Source: Zygnema cylindricum (taxonomy: Eukaryota; Streptophyta; Zygnematophyceae; Zygnematales; Zygnemataceae). From it: a stretch of DNA of 25,014 nucleotides. Made by a program: the position numbers and the translations under genes. The notes below the pieces were generated by a model. The model saw nothing but the letters and a program-made list of their open reading frames with translations. It ran no database searches and was not told where the DNA came from. Positions within the stretch are counted from its first letter, which is position 1; each line of letters starts with the position of its first letter. This document shows positions 17,844-25,014 of the stretch, piece by piece. Location of the stretch: contig JBBHKE010000089.1 of NCBI GenBank assembly GCA_037447655.1, forward strand, positions 290,679 to 315,692, written 5' to 3'.

Positions 17844-18514
17844 GTTTGTTTGATCCGAAAGTGGCGTCTCGTGGCCCTTTTTCGAGTGTTTTCTATTTTC
17901 TTCTATGATTTTTGTTAAACTTAAATTTCGGTGTACTGACAATTCTTTTTTATATTTTTTCAATATCGAGTGCTTGATCCGTAAATGGACCAAAAATAGA
18001 GTCACCTCACGTCCAGCCGGTCACCAAGGTCAAAGAAGAAAGGGACGAGGATCTAGACCATATAGTGGCACTGGCAGTGTAATTATACTGGGTTCGAGGA
18101 TGATTCGAGGATGATTTGGGGGACAGGTTCCAAAATTTCACAATTTCCCTAGACGTGTTTTTGATTTTGTTGAAATGTATGTATTTTCTAGGTCTGTATT
18201 GCAAAAAATAAATAAATAGAGTAAGTCAACAAAGGCAGCTTGCTTCTTGCTCAAATCTCTCCGGTCCCCATACTTGTTGCAGTCACTGAAGACCAGAGAG
18301 AGAGCTAGAGCCATGGCCGTCAAAAGAGGATAGGCTAATTCGTCGTTTGTACCAAAATGATTGTGCCAAGTTCAGGATTTGATCATGGTACCTACACACT
18401 ATATTAGACGTTAGATTTAGCCAAAAGCTTAGAGTAAACGATGGCATGTATGGGGTACATTAGGTATTTATAAGCGTAGAAGTAGAGAGTTCTAACAAAC
18501 TAACAAATATCCAA
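17844..18514. other. Gene-free stretch with one weak exon candidate
   Basis: On the minus strand an ATG at 18314 opens M-A-L-A-L-S-L-V-F-S-D-C-N-K-Y-G-D-R-R-D and 14 or so more residues, with a hydrophobic start like a signal peptide and a possible donor after N-K (GTATGG). It could be the first exon of the LysM gene about 1 kb downstream on the same strand, but nothing proves it. The rest is AT-rich without recognised content. Confidence 0.3.
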
Positions 18515-18517
18515 AAA

Positions 18518-18596
18518 CTGCTCTTGACCAGATTTGAACCCTGGTCTATGGTTATATTTGTAGAGGTAAGCCTTAACCAATAAGGCGTTATCGAAA
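18518..18596 (-). ncRNA. tRNA-like Pol III unit: SINE head or tRNA pseudogene
   Basis: On the minus strand TGGTTAAGGCT (18579-18569) fits the Pol III box A at 10 of 11 positions (last base off), within a perfect D-arm-like hairpin GCCT-TATTGGTTA-AGGC. GGTTCAAATC (18540-18531) is a perfect box B inside a GACCAG...CTGGTC stem with a 9-nt instead of 7-nt loop. No acceptor stem or clear anticodon arm forms, so it is not a working tRNA. The head of a tRNA-derived SINE is likeliest; the tail end and target duplication were not found. Confidence 0.55.
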
Positions 18597-18719
18597 CAAC
18601 ACGTGACGGGTTTTATAACAACATAAACTTTAACGCAACAGCTAATTGACAGCAGACTAACCAAAAGGAGCAATTCCTGCATGTACGCGAATCTGAACCG
18701 TGTAAAATATGTTTTGATC

Positions 18720-18846
18720 GGACGGCCGGTATTATAGCCGCCACGCGAAGTGAGCTTTTGGCGGCATACGGAGATAGCGTCACGCGGTGCCACGTGGCGC
18801 CACATTATTTGATACCGGAGAAGATGGAAGGAGGAACCATGGCTTC
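18720..18846 (+). promoter_or_regulatory. GC-rich patch with G-box palindrome and hairpin
   Basis: In AT-rich surroundings this patch holds GCCACGTGGC (18789-18798), a perfect 10-bp palindrome around the G-box CACGTG bound by plant bZIP/bHLH factors. It also holds a hairpin with arms GCCGCCA (18737-18743) and TGGCGGC (18759-18765). About 45 bp on, AACCATGGCTTCC has the plant start context, but the frame (MASDLTGVTL) ends after ten codons unless spliced at CAG|GTGTCA (18857). A promoter with the first codons of a gene is possible. Confidence 0.35.
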
Positions 18847-18849
18847 CGA

Positions 18850-19797
18850 TTTGACAGGTGTCACCTTATAGACCTTGTCGTACAATGGTCGTACAATAAG
18901 TACATCGCCCATTGTACCTTCTTGTACTATATAGTGTTCCTATTGGACTAGGGTTTAGTAGTAGGTAGTCGTAAGTAGGCAGACCAAGACTTAGTGATAT
19001 TTTAGGTACCTCTCTCTAAGAGAGCTTGTAACTATAAAGGTCATCTTTGACCAACCATAACTTAATGCTCGGGTGAGCAAATTCAGTGATTCTTTTTGCT
19101 GCGGACTCACGGGAGTCTAAGCTACACAGGGGTGTAGTCGGTCAGAGTCTTTGCGTGCCAGGGTGGCACTTATTTAGTGGGAAAGTCAAAGTGGGGAATA
19201 TTGTCCGAAACACATATTCAAGCTTTGCATTCTGTGGTGGAACTGAGCACACAAAAGGTCTTCTCTTCACTGGGGTGAAGGTGTATTGGGGTTTTGATTT
19301 TCAAGGGATCATTCATTTGGGTTTATATCAACTTGGAGTCGGCACTATCTAGATTAGCTTCTTTTGGATCTGCGAATTCTGTGGACAATGGAGCCCATAG
19401 AATTTCAGATTTTCGTTGAAGACGAGAAGAAGGTTGAGGATTCAATATAGATATATGTGTGGAAAATCATTTGTGAGACTCGAGGGACTTCGCTGTGATA
19501 CAATCCGGAACGCCTACGGGGTAACCAAAGATGACTTTACGAAGCAAAATGCGGGAGTAAGACTTTCCACCTTTTTGTGATATGTGATCCTTATTGTTCT
19601 CTTGGAAAACTTCCTCTAAACCCATTCAACAAGAATTTAATTTCATGCTATTTACTTCATTCAGAACTAATATCCCGCAAGATCGTAAGGGATTGTAGCA
19701 CCCTTCAAGGGGCATACATCGCCCTATTGGGCGGCCCTACCTACAGATCCATGTAGATATTTGAATCATATCCTGGGGCATTTGTCAGTGTAGTAAC
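18850..19797. other. Unassigned, probably repeat-derived sequence
   Basis: A TATATAG-like box at 18929, a TAGGGTTTAG telobox at 18952 and a palindromic CTCTCTAAGAGAG (19012-19024) are followed by moderate-GC sequence containing GGAGTCGGCAC (19336-19346). That string resembles phrases common in plant LTR-retrotransposon leaders. No LTR pair, PBS or coding exon could be fixed. The open frame at 19086-19352 matches nothing I know. Confidence 0.3.
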
Positions 19798-20987
19798 TTG
19801 AACCACTGCCGACTTCGTCAAAGCATTGACTACTTCTATGTCTCCAATGGTGACATTTATCTCACATTTTTCTTTATCTGGATCGTGAGCTACGAAGTAT
19901 CTCGACTTCTAACATTTGTAACATGTCAAAAATTGAGGATTAGTGTCCGATTGATTTCCTATCTCACCAGCCTAACGATTATCTTTATCGCCCCTACCTC
20001 TAGGTTGCCCGAACCATCCCCTCTCCCTTAGAGAGAGGTTATCTCTGCTTCCCATTGAACTCCTTGTATTACCAAACCCTCTACTTGTACCTTTTGAAGA
20101 CTCTGAAATATCTTCAAATGATTGACGACATGCTCAAAGGTCACTGTAAAATTTGTTTACTTTTGATTATACAATCTTTGCAAATCTCTTTGTCATATCA
20201 CTTCGAAACACTTGCAGTTTCTCAATCTCAAGTAAAATTTATGCGAAAGAGTATTAGTTGCTCTACTAGAATATTGAACCTCTTAACTCCATACATAGAT
20301 TCATGTTCTTAAATTGAAACCGAATGTAATCCTGAAACACATAATTGAATTTATCCTTAACACCCTTCTCAAACTGAGGCTTTCTAACATTCATGAGTAG
20401 TGAAGTGGCTCAAAAGAGTGACCTTGAATTCAACTTGTACAGTTCTGTTTTTCTTGTGGTGGCCACCATCACAACTTACTTGCATTGGGATCTTTTGACG
20501 TCTTTTCCTCTCAGTGCACAAACTTTCATGATTTTTTTGAAATCAGACTACTGTTTGAAACTTTTTCCAGATGCCATAGTTAATACCATTAAATAAAACA
20601 TGTGTACTGGCCATTTTTAGCTCTCCCTGCCTATCTGTCTCACTATCAAAATCCACATCATCTTATACATTCTTTCTACCCTTCCTTTTCCTTTCTTTCT
20701 CATTCTTGTCGTCATCTTCAGAACTTTCGAAACTGTCACCAAAAATGAAAGTACTACTGCCACGAGGTTCTTCTTCATATAGATGTTTTTCTTTTTGGTT
20801 TTTTCTATTTTTGTTCTTCATAAACTATAACCAATCTTTGAACAAATCGGACATCGAAATTGAAGTTACTAGAACCTGATGTATCTAGTGTGAAAAGATC
20901 ATCAAGAAATAAGTCCTCAAAAAGAGAGTATAGAGAGGTGTGTTTGGTCCCAAAGTGACTCCCCTCGTCCATGTAACGCTGCGTCAC
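19798..20987 (-). pseudogene. LTR-retrotransposon gag, decayed
   Basis: Minus strand. A frame from 20987 reads MDEGSHFGTK...SLFEDLFLDDLFTL; after a frameshift near 20820 a charged segment SSEDDDKNEKERKRKGRKN follows. It then reads MASTHVLFNGINYGIWKKFQ (from 20614), which fits the gag start (F-x-G-x-N-Y-x-x-W) of copia-type elements. Near 19990 comes a Gly/Arg-rich GWFGQPRGRGDKDN, then CYKC (19923-19912) and a KSRYFVAHDPDKEKC tail. This is a CCHC zinc knuckle in which a stop follows the second Cys, His is Tyr and the last Cys is lost. Gag packages element RNA. Neither LTR nor pol is recognisable, so it is a broken fragment; copia is likelier than gypsy. Confidence 0.68.
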
Positions 20988-21790
20988 GTAGAGAGAAATT
21001 TGTGGTCTTTTTCTAAGTATGTTGCAGTTTGTTGTTGGTTTGTCTTGTCGTGTATCCTAGGCCAGGCGTCCGTCTATTTACGCCAAGCGATTGAAGAAAC
21101 CGGTCAGAAAGTAGAGCACCCACTTTTGACTTTAGTTCTTTTCTGGTCGATGGATTTATAATTTGGGGTAACAAAAATCTTCTAATAGCCTAACCTAATT
21201 TCGCGGGTTGGGAATAAATTTTTGTGTTGTTGTAGGATGGCAACCAATGAAAAAGCAGGACTCGGCCGTCATTGTTTTCAAACAATAGCACGTATAAAGA
21301 TGAAAATCTTGGTTGTCCACGAAACTACTATGGGATGGCCATACGATCTTAGACGCCATGTTACACCGCGGAAAATATAATTTTTTGTGGCGCTGGAAAG
21401 ATGATACCAAAGCGCACACGTGGAATTAAACATTGGGTACAAAAGGTGTAGTTCTTCAAAAAGAGGCTACCCGTTCGATTTTGAACCAAAATCATCGGCT
21501 TCTCGGTCGGATCGGTCGATTACCAACTCCTCTAGTGTTTACAGTGCTTTCATGTCAAGTTTTGAAATCCAAACTTTCTAAATCCAAAGACTATGGTATG
21601 CTACAAACCAAAGGTATTATTGAAACAATAAGCATACATTTGTCACTTATAGGCATGCAATCTAAAAAGAGATCCATGCATGATATTCAAGGATTTCGAG
21701 AAAATACAAAGCTTACTACGATATAAAATAATAATGAAAATAAATGAAAAAAACTAGATAAAAAAATGCCAAGCAGATAAATTTCCTTAC
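20988..21790. other. Gene-free stretch or 3' intron of the peptidase gene
   Basis: No exon identified. Open frames at 20940-21161, 21195-21419 and 21433-21726 match nothing. If the peptidase gene continues, its next exon (joining after one base of a codon) should lie here on the minus strand. Confidence 0.35.
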
Positions 21791-22010
21791 TTGGTAAATT
21801 CAAAATCGGTATTAGTGCTGGAATGGTGTTTATTCCACAAATTCCAGGCCTTCCAGTAATTTTTAATCGCATATATCCTTTGTCGCCCCAATTCGGGCCC
21901 CAAAAGTTTCGGATGAGCCAATATGGCGGAGTGTTTGTCAAATCATAGCCAAAAACAACGACCGTATGATCCACTCCATTAGAAAAGCAGTCTTCATCGG
22001 AAAAGACCCC
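21791..22010 (-). CDS. Papain-family (C1A) cysteine peptidase, exon with catalytic His and Asn
   Basis: The acceptor TTTTCCATAG lies just above 22010; the exon ends at CCAA|GTAAGG (phase 1). It reads G-V-F-S-D-E-D-C-F-S-N-G-V-D-H-T-V-V-V-F and goes on GYDLTNTPPYWLIRNFWGPN, WGDKGYMRLK, GRPGICGINTIPALIPI. These are the papain C-terminal lobe motifs: VDHxVxxxGY with the active-site His, YWxIxNxWGxxWGxxGYxRL with the active-site Asn (KNSWG reads RNFWG here), and GxCGIN near the end of the mature enzyme. The protease would cleave proteins in the vacuole, apoplast or endoplasmic reticulum-derived bodies. All 73 codons are open. The exon with the catalytic Cys (CGSCWA-type) was not found in the window, so the gene is either split by long introns, runs out of the window, or is a fragment. 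Confidence 0.85.
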
Positions 22011-22409
22011 CTATGGAAAACCAAAAATATCACAAATGACAAAATAGTAAGTTTGGGCGTTTTATTAGCATTATACAGTTGAAACTTCGTAAAATCTCGA
22101 CACTATTGGGGGATTTTTGGTTGCATGAAGCAACCAATCATGAAAGATACGTATACTCATAAACATGATGTGTGTTTTTTTCGAAGCTACCATGTGAAAA
22201 GATTTCAAAACATTTTCTCTTTCTCCACTTCTTCATATAATAAAAAATCACTTCTAGACATCCTAAACACCTCACAGCCTCTTATTTCAAAGTGGATCTA
22301 GAGGTTTGAACAGCCAAATTTGAGTGTGCTTGTACACACTTGTACGTGAAAATTGAAAGAATTTTAGAGAAATAAAAATTCTAAAGGTATTGGTTTGTTG
22401 AAAATTCAC

Positions 22410-22553
22410 CATTTTGGGGTCATAGATGAGAAAACTTATTCCACTTCCTTCTATGCCGACTATGGTTGTTTGTTGTTGGACAGCCAAAAGCAATCCCAGC
22501 CATCCACGCAGTTGGACTCTCTCGAAAGATGAAATCATTAGATTGTTCCAATG
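22410..22553 (-). CDS. Papain-family cysteine peptidase, preceding exon
   Basis: A 144-bp open exon in phase 0 at both ends: acceptor ACCTATTAG above 22553, donor ATG|GTGAAT at 22409. It reads H-W-N-N-L-M-I-S-S-F-E-R-V-Q-L-R-G-W-L-G, then LLLAVQQQTTIVGIEGSGIS and FLIYDPKM. It matches the papain stretch IDGYEDV...ALLxAVxQQPxSVxIxGS...FxxY that comes just before GVFSxxDC. The next exon continues with GVFSDEDC in frame. AVQQQ with VGI-x-GS is the form seen in a plant cysteine-protease subfamily. The usual Pro after QQ is Thr here. The intron to the next exon is 399 bp. Confidence 0.72.
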
Positions 22554-23345
22554 CTAATAGGTTGCAAAAACCAAAACAACATTCTAGTTGTAGACTGCTC
22601 TATCTCTGCTTATTGGACGGAAATAGAATTGAAAGATGTTGGAATTAAATATACCCGATTAAAAAAGAAAATAGTACGATTTTTGTGGGCATTTGGGCGA
22701 TGCATCTGACGATAGCTTCCTTACCACTTTTCTGTTTTGTATTTTCTTCAAGCAATACTTTAAAGGAAATTTGTACGATCTCACTTTACAGCTTTTCATA
22801 CAACCGACCTAATTGTTGTCAATCCTTGACGCATGCGTTTGACCAGAATTTTTTTTGCTATCAATGTTTAGCTTTTTTGGCACCATGAAAAACGGGGTGA
22901 CGTGACTCTCAACTTCATGCAGAACACATTATTCTTGTGTTTAACGTTACAAAGAAGGCAACTTTAATGTTCATCAGTTCCGTTGAATCCGTCTGAACAT
23001 GAATTTATTCTGTATTTTAATATTATAATGGACAACTTTTGAAGATGCAGTTGTGTCAAAATCGCTAATGCTTTTAGGCATATTCTTTCATACGAAGTGA
23101 AAAATCTATATATAAATACATTAGACGAATTTGTATCTATTCCCTCTGTTTGGGCAAATTTTGGTCTAGTACACAAACTTGGTAAAGGATGATGAAATTG
23201 CATAATCCTTCTGTGTGATTTTCTCTTTTGCTTATTCTAAAAATTGACTATTTTAAAGAAAAATTGGTTCAACGTCCTTCTATTTTAGTGCAAAGCAAGA
23301 CTCGATATTCTATCGTTTTGTTGGTGAACTGTTATTTTATTGCAG
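22554..23345. other. Gene-free stretch, possible long peptidase intron
   Basis: The minus strand should hold the exon with the catalytic Cys if the peptidase gene is complete, but no CGSCWAF-like phrase was found. The plus-strand YQCLAFLAP phrase near 22861 is on the wrong strand and lacks context. AT-rich, no other feature. Confidence 0.4.
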
Positions 23346-23443
23346 CAATGGGTGAACCCCGTACACTACAGCAAAGAACATGTGGACCATGAGATAAGAG
23401 TTGGAAATTTGATTCACGGTTGTCGGGAGAGGATTTCTTTTTG
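23346..23443 (+). CDS. Exon of an unrecognised protein
   Basis: The acceptor is TTTTATTGCAG and the donor TTTTTG|GTAAAA. The open frame reads Q-W-V-N-P-V-H-Y-S-K-E-H-V-D-H-E-I-R-V-G, then N-L-I-H-G-C-R-E-R-I-S-F. Amino-acid use is that of a normal soluble protein and both splice sites are good, but I cannot name the family. An earlier weak donor at 23417 (CACG|GTTGTC) would allow an in-frame join to the exon at 23604 (giving H-G-F-K-S); the stronger donor would not. Orientation is opposite to the peptidase exons. Confidence 0.5.
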
Positions 23444-23535
23444 GTAAAACAAAACCCTTGATGTATTTACTTTGCTTCATTTGATGCTTCTATTGATTGG
23501 GCTTGTTACTGTTTTTTTTTCATTTTTTCTTCCAG

Positions 23536-23563
23536 TTGTTGCGAAAGGTTTTTAAACTCTCTG
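23536..23563 (+). CDS. Possible 28-bp microexon
   Basis: A short piece between a strong acceptor (TTTTTTCTTCCAG) and a donor (CTCTG|GTAACT). Joined to the exon ending at 23443 it stays open, but its end phase does not fit the exon at 23604. It may be spurious or alternative. Confidence 0.2.
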
Positions 23564-23603
23564 GTAACTCTCTCTTCTCTCTCTTCTCTCTCCTCTCACA
23601 CAG

Positions 23604-23703
23604 GCTTCAAGTCAAGAGACAAAAACTTGACTATTGAAGCGGCCATAAGTGCCCCGGGAACTGGCTCCATTGATTGGCTGAAAAAATATAAAAAAGTGGG
23701 AAG
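23604..23703 (+). CDS. Exon of the same unrecognised protein
   Basis: The acceptor follows a long CT tract ending CACACAG and the donor is a consensus GGAAG|GTAAGC. The frame (two bases, 32 codons, two bases) reads F-K-S-R-D-K-N-L-T-I-E-A-A-I-S-A-P-G-T-G, then SIDWLKKYKKVG. Balanced composition and the ISAPGTGSIDWLKKY phrase look like conserved coding sequence, but I do not recognise the family. The donor sits inside the first copy of the tandem repeat that follows, so the repeat seems to have arisen from this exon-intron junction. Confidence 0.5.
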
Positions 23704-24010
23704 GTAAGCATCATGAAATGTTGAGAGAGAATTAGAGGAGAAAAGAGAGAAGAAAAGAGAAAAAGGGAGAGAAAACCATTTGCAACTGAAAAGCGGTAAG
23801 AAGGTGAGCACCGTTAAATGTTGAGGAACAAGGTATGGGAGGAAAAGGAGGGACTGACAGAGAGAGAGGGGAGAGAGAGAAATGAGCTGTTTGCAGATGA
23901 GAAATGAAAGACAGTGGGAAGGTGGGTATCATGAAATGTTGAGGGACAGGGTAGGGGTGGAAGGGTGAGGGATGAAGAGGGAGAACTGTCTACGGCTGGG
24001 AAATTTTAGA
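23695..24010 (+). repeat. Three tandem copies of a purine-rich ~100-118 bp repeat
   Basis: Copies start at about 23695, 23795 and 23913 with GTGGGAAGGTAAGCATCATG, a CGGTAAGAAGGTGAGCACCG variant, and GTGGGAAGGTGGGTATCATG. Each is followed by AAATGTTGA, then a GGGA/GAGA-rich stretch, then an ATTTGCAACTGAAAAG / GTTTGCAGATGAGAAATG phrase; the third copy has a shorter end (CTACGGCTGGGAAA). The AAATGTTGA anchor recurs at intervals of 100 and 118 bp. All three copies are diverged. Confidence 0.8.
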
Positions 24011-24115
24011 GTACAGAGCTACTGAGTATTTTTGATGAGAATAGACTTTTATGAGTTGTGATAATTTTTTTAAGTGGGACTCCAGAAGGGTTTTAGGGAA
24101 TTAACGCCAGACTCT

Positions 24116-24165
24116 GTTTTTTTTCTTTCGGGGGCCCTCTATTTTTTTTCTTTGGGGGGCCTTGT
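24116..24165 (+). repeat. Direct repeat TTTTTTTTCTTTSGGGGGCC
   Basis: Two adjacent copies, about 27 bp apart: TTTTTTTTCTTTCGGGGGCC and TTTTTTTTCTTTGGGGGGCC. They may belong to the edge of a decayed DNA transposon, since similar GGGGGC-rich phrases occur at 24376-24400. Confidence 0.6.
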
Positions 24166-24199
24166 GAAGCAGAATTCTGGATACAGAAGAAGATAAGGA

Positions 24200-24540
24200 A
24201 CTTCAACCAACACATATATCCAAGGAAGCTGAAACTGTGACACCTCACATACCCCGATACTTTTCCCCAAAGGTTATTTTCAATTAAGGCATCTCTCATC
24301 ATAGTTTCCTAAAAAATAAACCCTTTTCCCTCAAAAATGGGCACCTTAGAGGGTGGGCCAATAACTCAAAATTTTGGGGGCTCCATAGCCGCTTAGAATG
24401 CACAGCTCAACCTAAGCCTCTAGGATTGCCCGGACCCACTTTTGTTTGAAAAATAATAGGATCCACCTAGGCAAGCAATAATTATGATTATCTTTGCCCT
24501 TGTAAAAGAATGACTCATCTGAGTCCGCCGCAAAAGGTTG
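24200..24540. other. Gene-free stretch, possible transposon relic
   Basis: The phrase AAAATTTTGGGGGCTCCATA (24368-24387) and CTCTAGGATTGCCCGGACC (24418-24436) resemble terminal parts of miniature plant DNA transposons, but no matching ends or target duplication were found. Minus-strand open frames here have no recognisable family. Confidence 0.25.
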
Positions 24541-24562
24541 TTGGTATGACGCTTCGCGGAAA

Positions 24563-24643
24563 TACCACGAAACGACAATAATCCAATTGTTGACGTGAAG
24601 TACCACGTCATCATACGAAACGTACGATGTAAGTTTCGTGGTA
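24563..24643. repeat. Inverted repeat with recurring ACGAAAC motifs
   Basis: TACCACGAAAC (24563-24573) is perfectly complementary to GTTTCGTGGTA (24633-24643). A further TACCACG lies at 24601, and CGAAAC or its complement recurs at about 24616, 24664 and 24679. Dense repeats of one short motif around a palindrome suggest the end of a decayed miniature transposon or a protein-binding array. Confidence 0.55.
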
Positions 24644-25014
24644 CTAACTTTGAAGTGTCCGCGAACGAAACATACTATTTCGTTTCCCGTGACTTTTGTC
24701 TTCATGTACAGATGTTTGATTTTGCGTGCAAGTGTACTTGTGAAGCGACACGTGTTAAGTCAACGTTTGGAGTTTGTTGTTTCAAAGGAAGAAAGCGCGT
24801 GCGCCTTCCTCCGTGGAATTTTCATTGAAGAGTGCACAGTCAGCTAGGGACAGACTTCGTCGCTACGCTAGTGTACATGTGCAGAGTATTAATTAATCAA
24901 CCAATTAATCATAGAGGATTTATATTGGAGTAGAGATTATTTAAAGAGAAGAGTGAAGAGAGAGAAGAGAGAAGAGACATGATGTAAAGAGGCTTCGGCC
25001 AAGAACACTTATAA
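24644..25014. other. Gene-free right end
   Basis: Two overlapping plus-strand frames (24595-24847) lack start or splice context. TTAATTAATCAACCAATTAATC (24889-24910) and a GA-rich run (24940-24976) are low-complexity. No gene recognised before the window ends. Confidence 0.4.

Noticed and set aside
17745-18005. 86-codon minus-strand frame
   Set aside because: Its C-terminal half is the CT/GA tract; the rest matches nothing.
18518-18596. Functional tRNA gene
   Set aside because: T loop is 9 nt, no acceptor stem or anticodon stem forms; only Pol III boxes are kept.
22840-22888. Plus-strand CYQCLAFLAP as the catalytic Cys block of the peptidase
   Set aside because: Wrong strand relative to the His/Asn exons and lacks the Gln-Gly context of papain-family Cys sites.
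24412-24705. 97-codon minus-strand frame
   Set aside because: Runs through an inverted repeat and probable transposon relic; no family match.
1-25014. CRISPR array, rRNA, bacterial operon or phage-like region
   Set aside because: No regularly spaced repeats, no rRNA signature, and the sequence is intron-bearing plant-type DNA.

Overview
The window reads as nuclear DNA of a land plant or close streptophyte relative, possibly a non-seed plant. It is AT-rich, intron-rich and gene-poor. The plant signs are 72-bp leucine-rich-repeat exons in the phase typical of plant LRR receptor genes, a Ty1/copia primer-binding site matching plant initiator-tRNA-Met sites, interspersed TAGGGTTT (plant telobox) motifs, a LysM-type gene, a papain-type peptidase with the plant-like AVQQQ segment, and a hAT-like miniature element built of ACCCG/CCGAATCCG motifs. 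The species cannot be named from sequence alone. No bacterial-style operon, rRNA or CRISPR array is present, and most long open frames are low-complexity or chance frames in AT-rich DNA.

Region 1 (1-6000, + strand): fragments of a modular cell-surface-type gene. Two 72-bp LRR exons (422-493 and 1595-1666) sit in duplicated intron surroundings. They are followed by a Cys-rich/EGF-like exon (about 3625-3910 or 4012) and a proline-rich, extensin-like exon (about 5464-5925) with a good 3' splice site. Together they suggest LRR, then Cys-rich, then Pro-rich domains; no kinase exon was found.

Region 2 (6000-12800): transposon graveyard. A decayed plus-strand Ty1/copia element has its LTR tail and PBS at 6660-6815 and its RT/RNase H from about 7560 to 8975. 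A minus-strand copia remnant spans about 10562-11606 (integrase C-terminal part, pol tail, polypurine tract). A 506-bp hAT-like non-autonomous element lies at 12285-12790 with imperfect TIRs and an 8-bp target-site duplication.

Region 3 (12800-16100): sequence without recognisable genes. It holds purine and pyrimidine tracts, poly-T runs and a cluster of TAGGGTTT motifs.

Region 4 (16143-17319, - strand): exons of a LysM-domain protein, two LysM segments with Cys residues, intact in part. One exon junction and the last exon do not stay in frame as I read them.

Region 5 (17640-21000): a (TA)n run next to a CT/GA inverted repeat, a tRNA-like (SINE or tRNA pseudogene) Pol III A/B-box pair at 18531-18579, a GC-rich G-box patch, and a decayed minus-strand LTR-retrotransposon gag with a broken zinc knuckle.

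Region 6 (21791-24000): two minus-strand exons of a papain-family (C1A) cysteine peptidase carrying the catalytic His and Asn. Two or three plus-strand exons of an unrecognised protein follow, the last running into three tandem copies of a purine-rich ~100-118 bp repeat. The right end holds inverted repeats and low-complexity DNA.

The recognisable host genes (LRR/Cys-rich/Pro-rich, LysM, secreted-type cysteine peptidase) are all of kinds that act at or outside the cell surface, but nothing shows that they work together. No clearly new system was found. The most interesting items are the exon-plus-intron LRR duplication, the LysM exon set, the unidentified exons at 23346-23703 with the repeat after them, and the hAT-like element.
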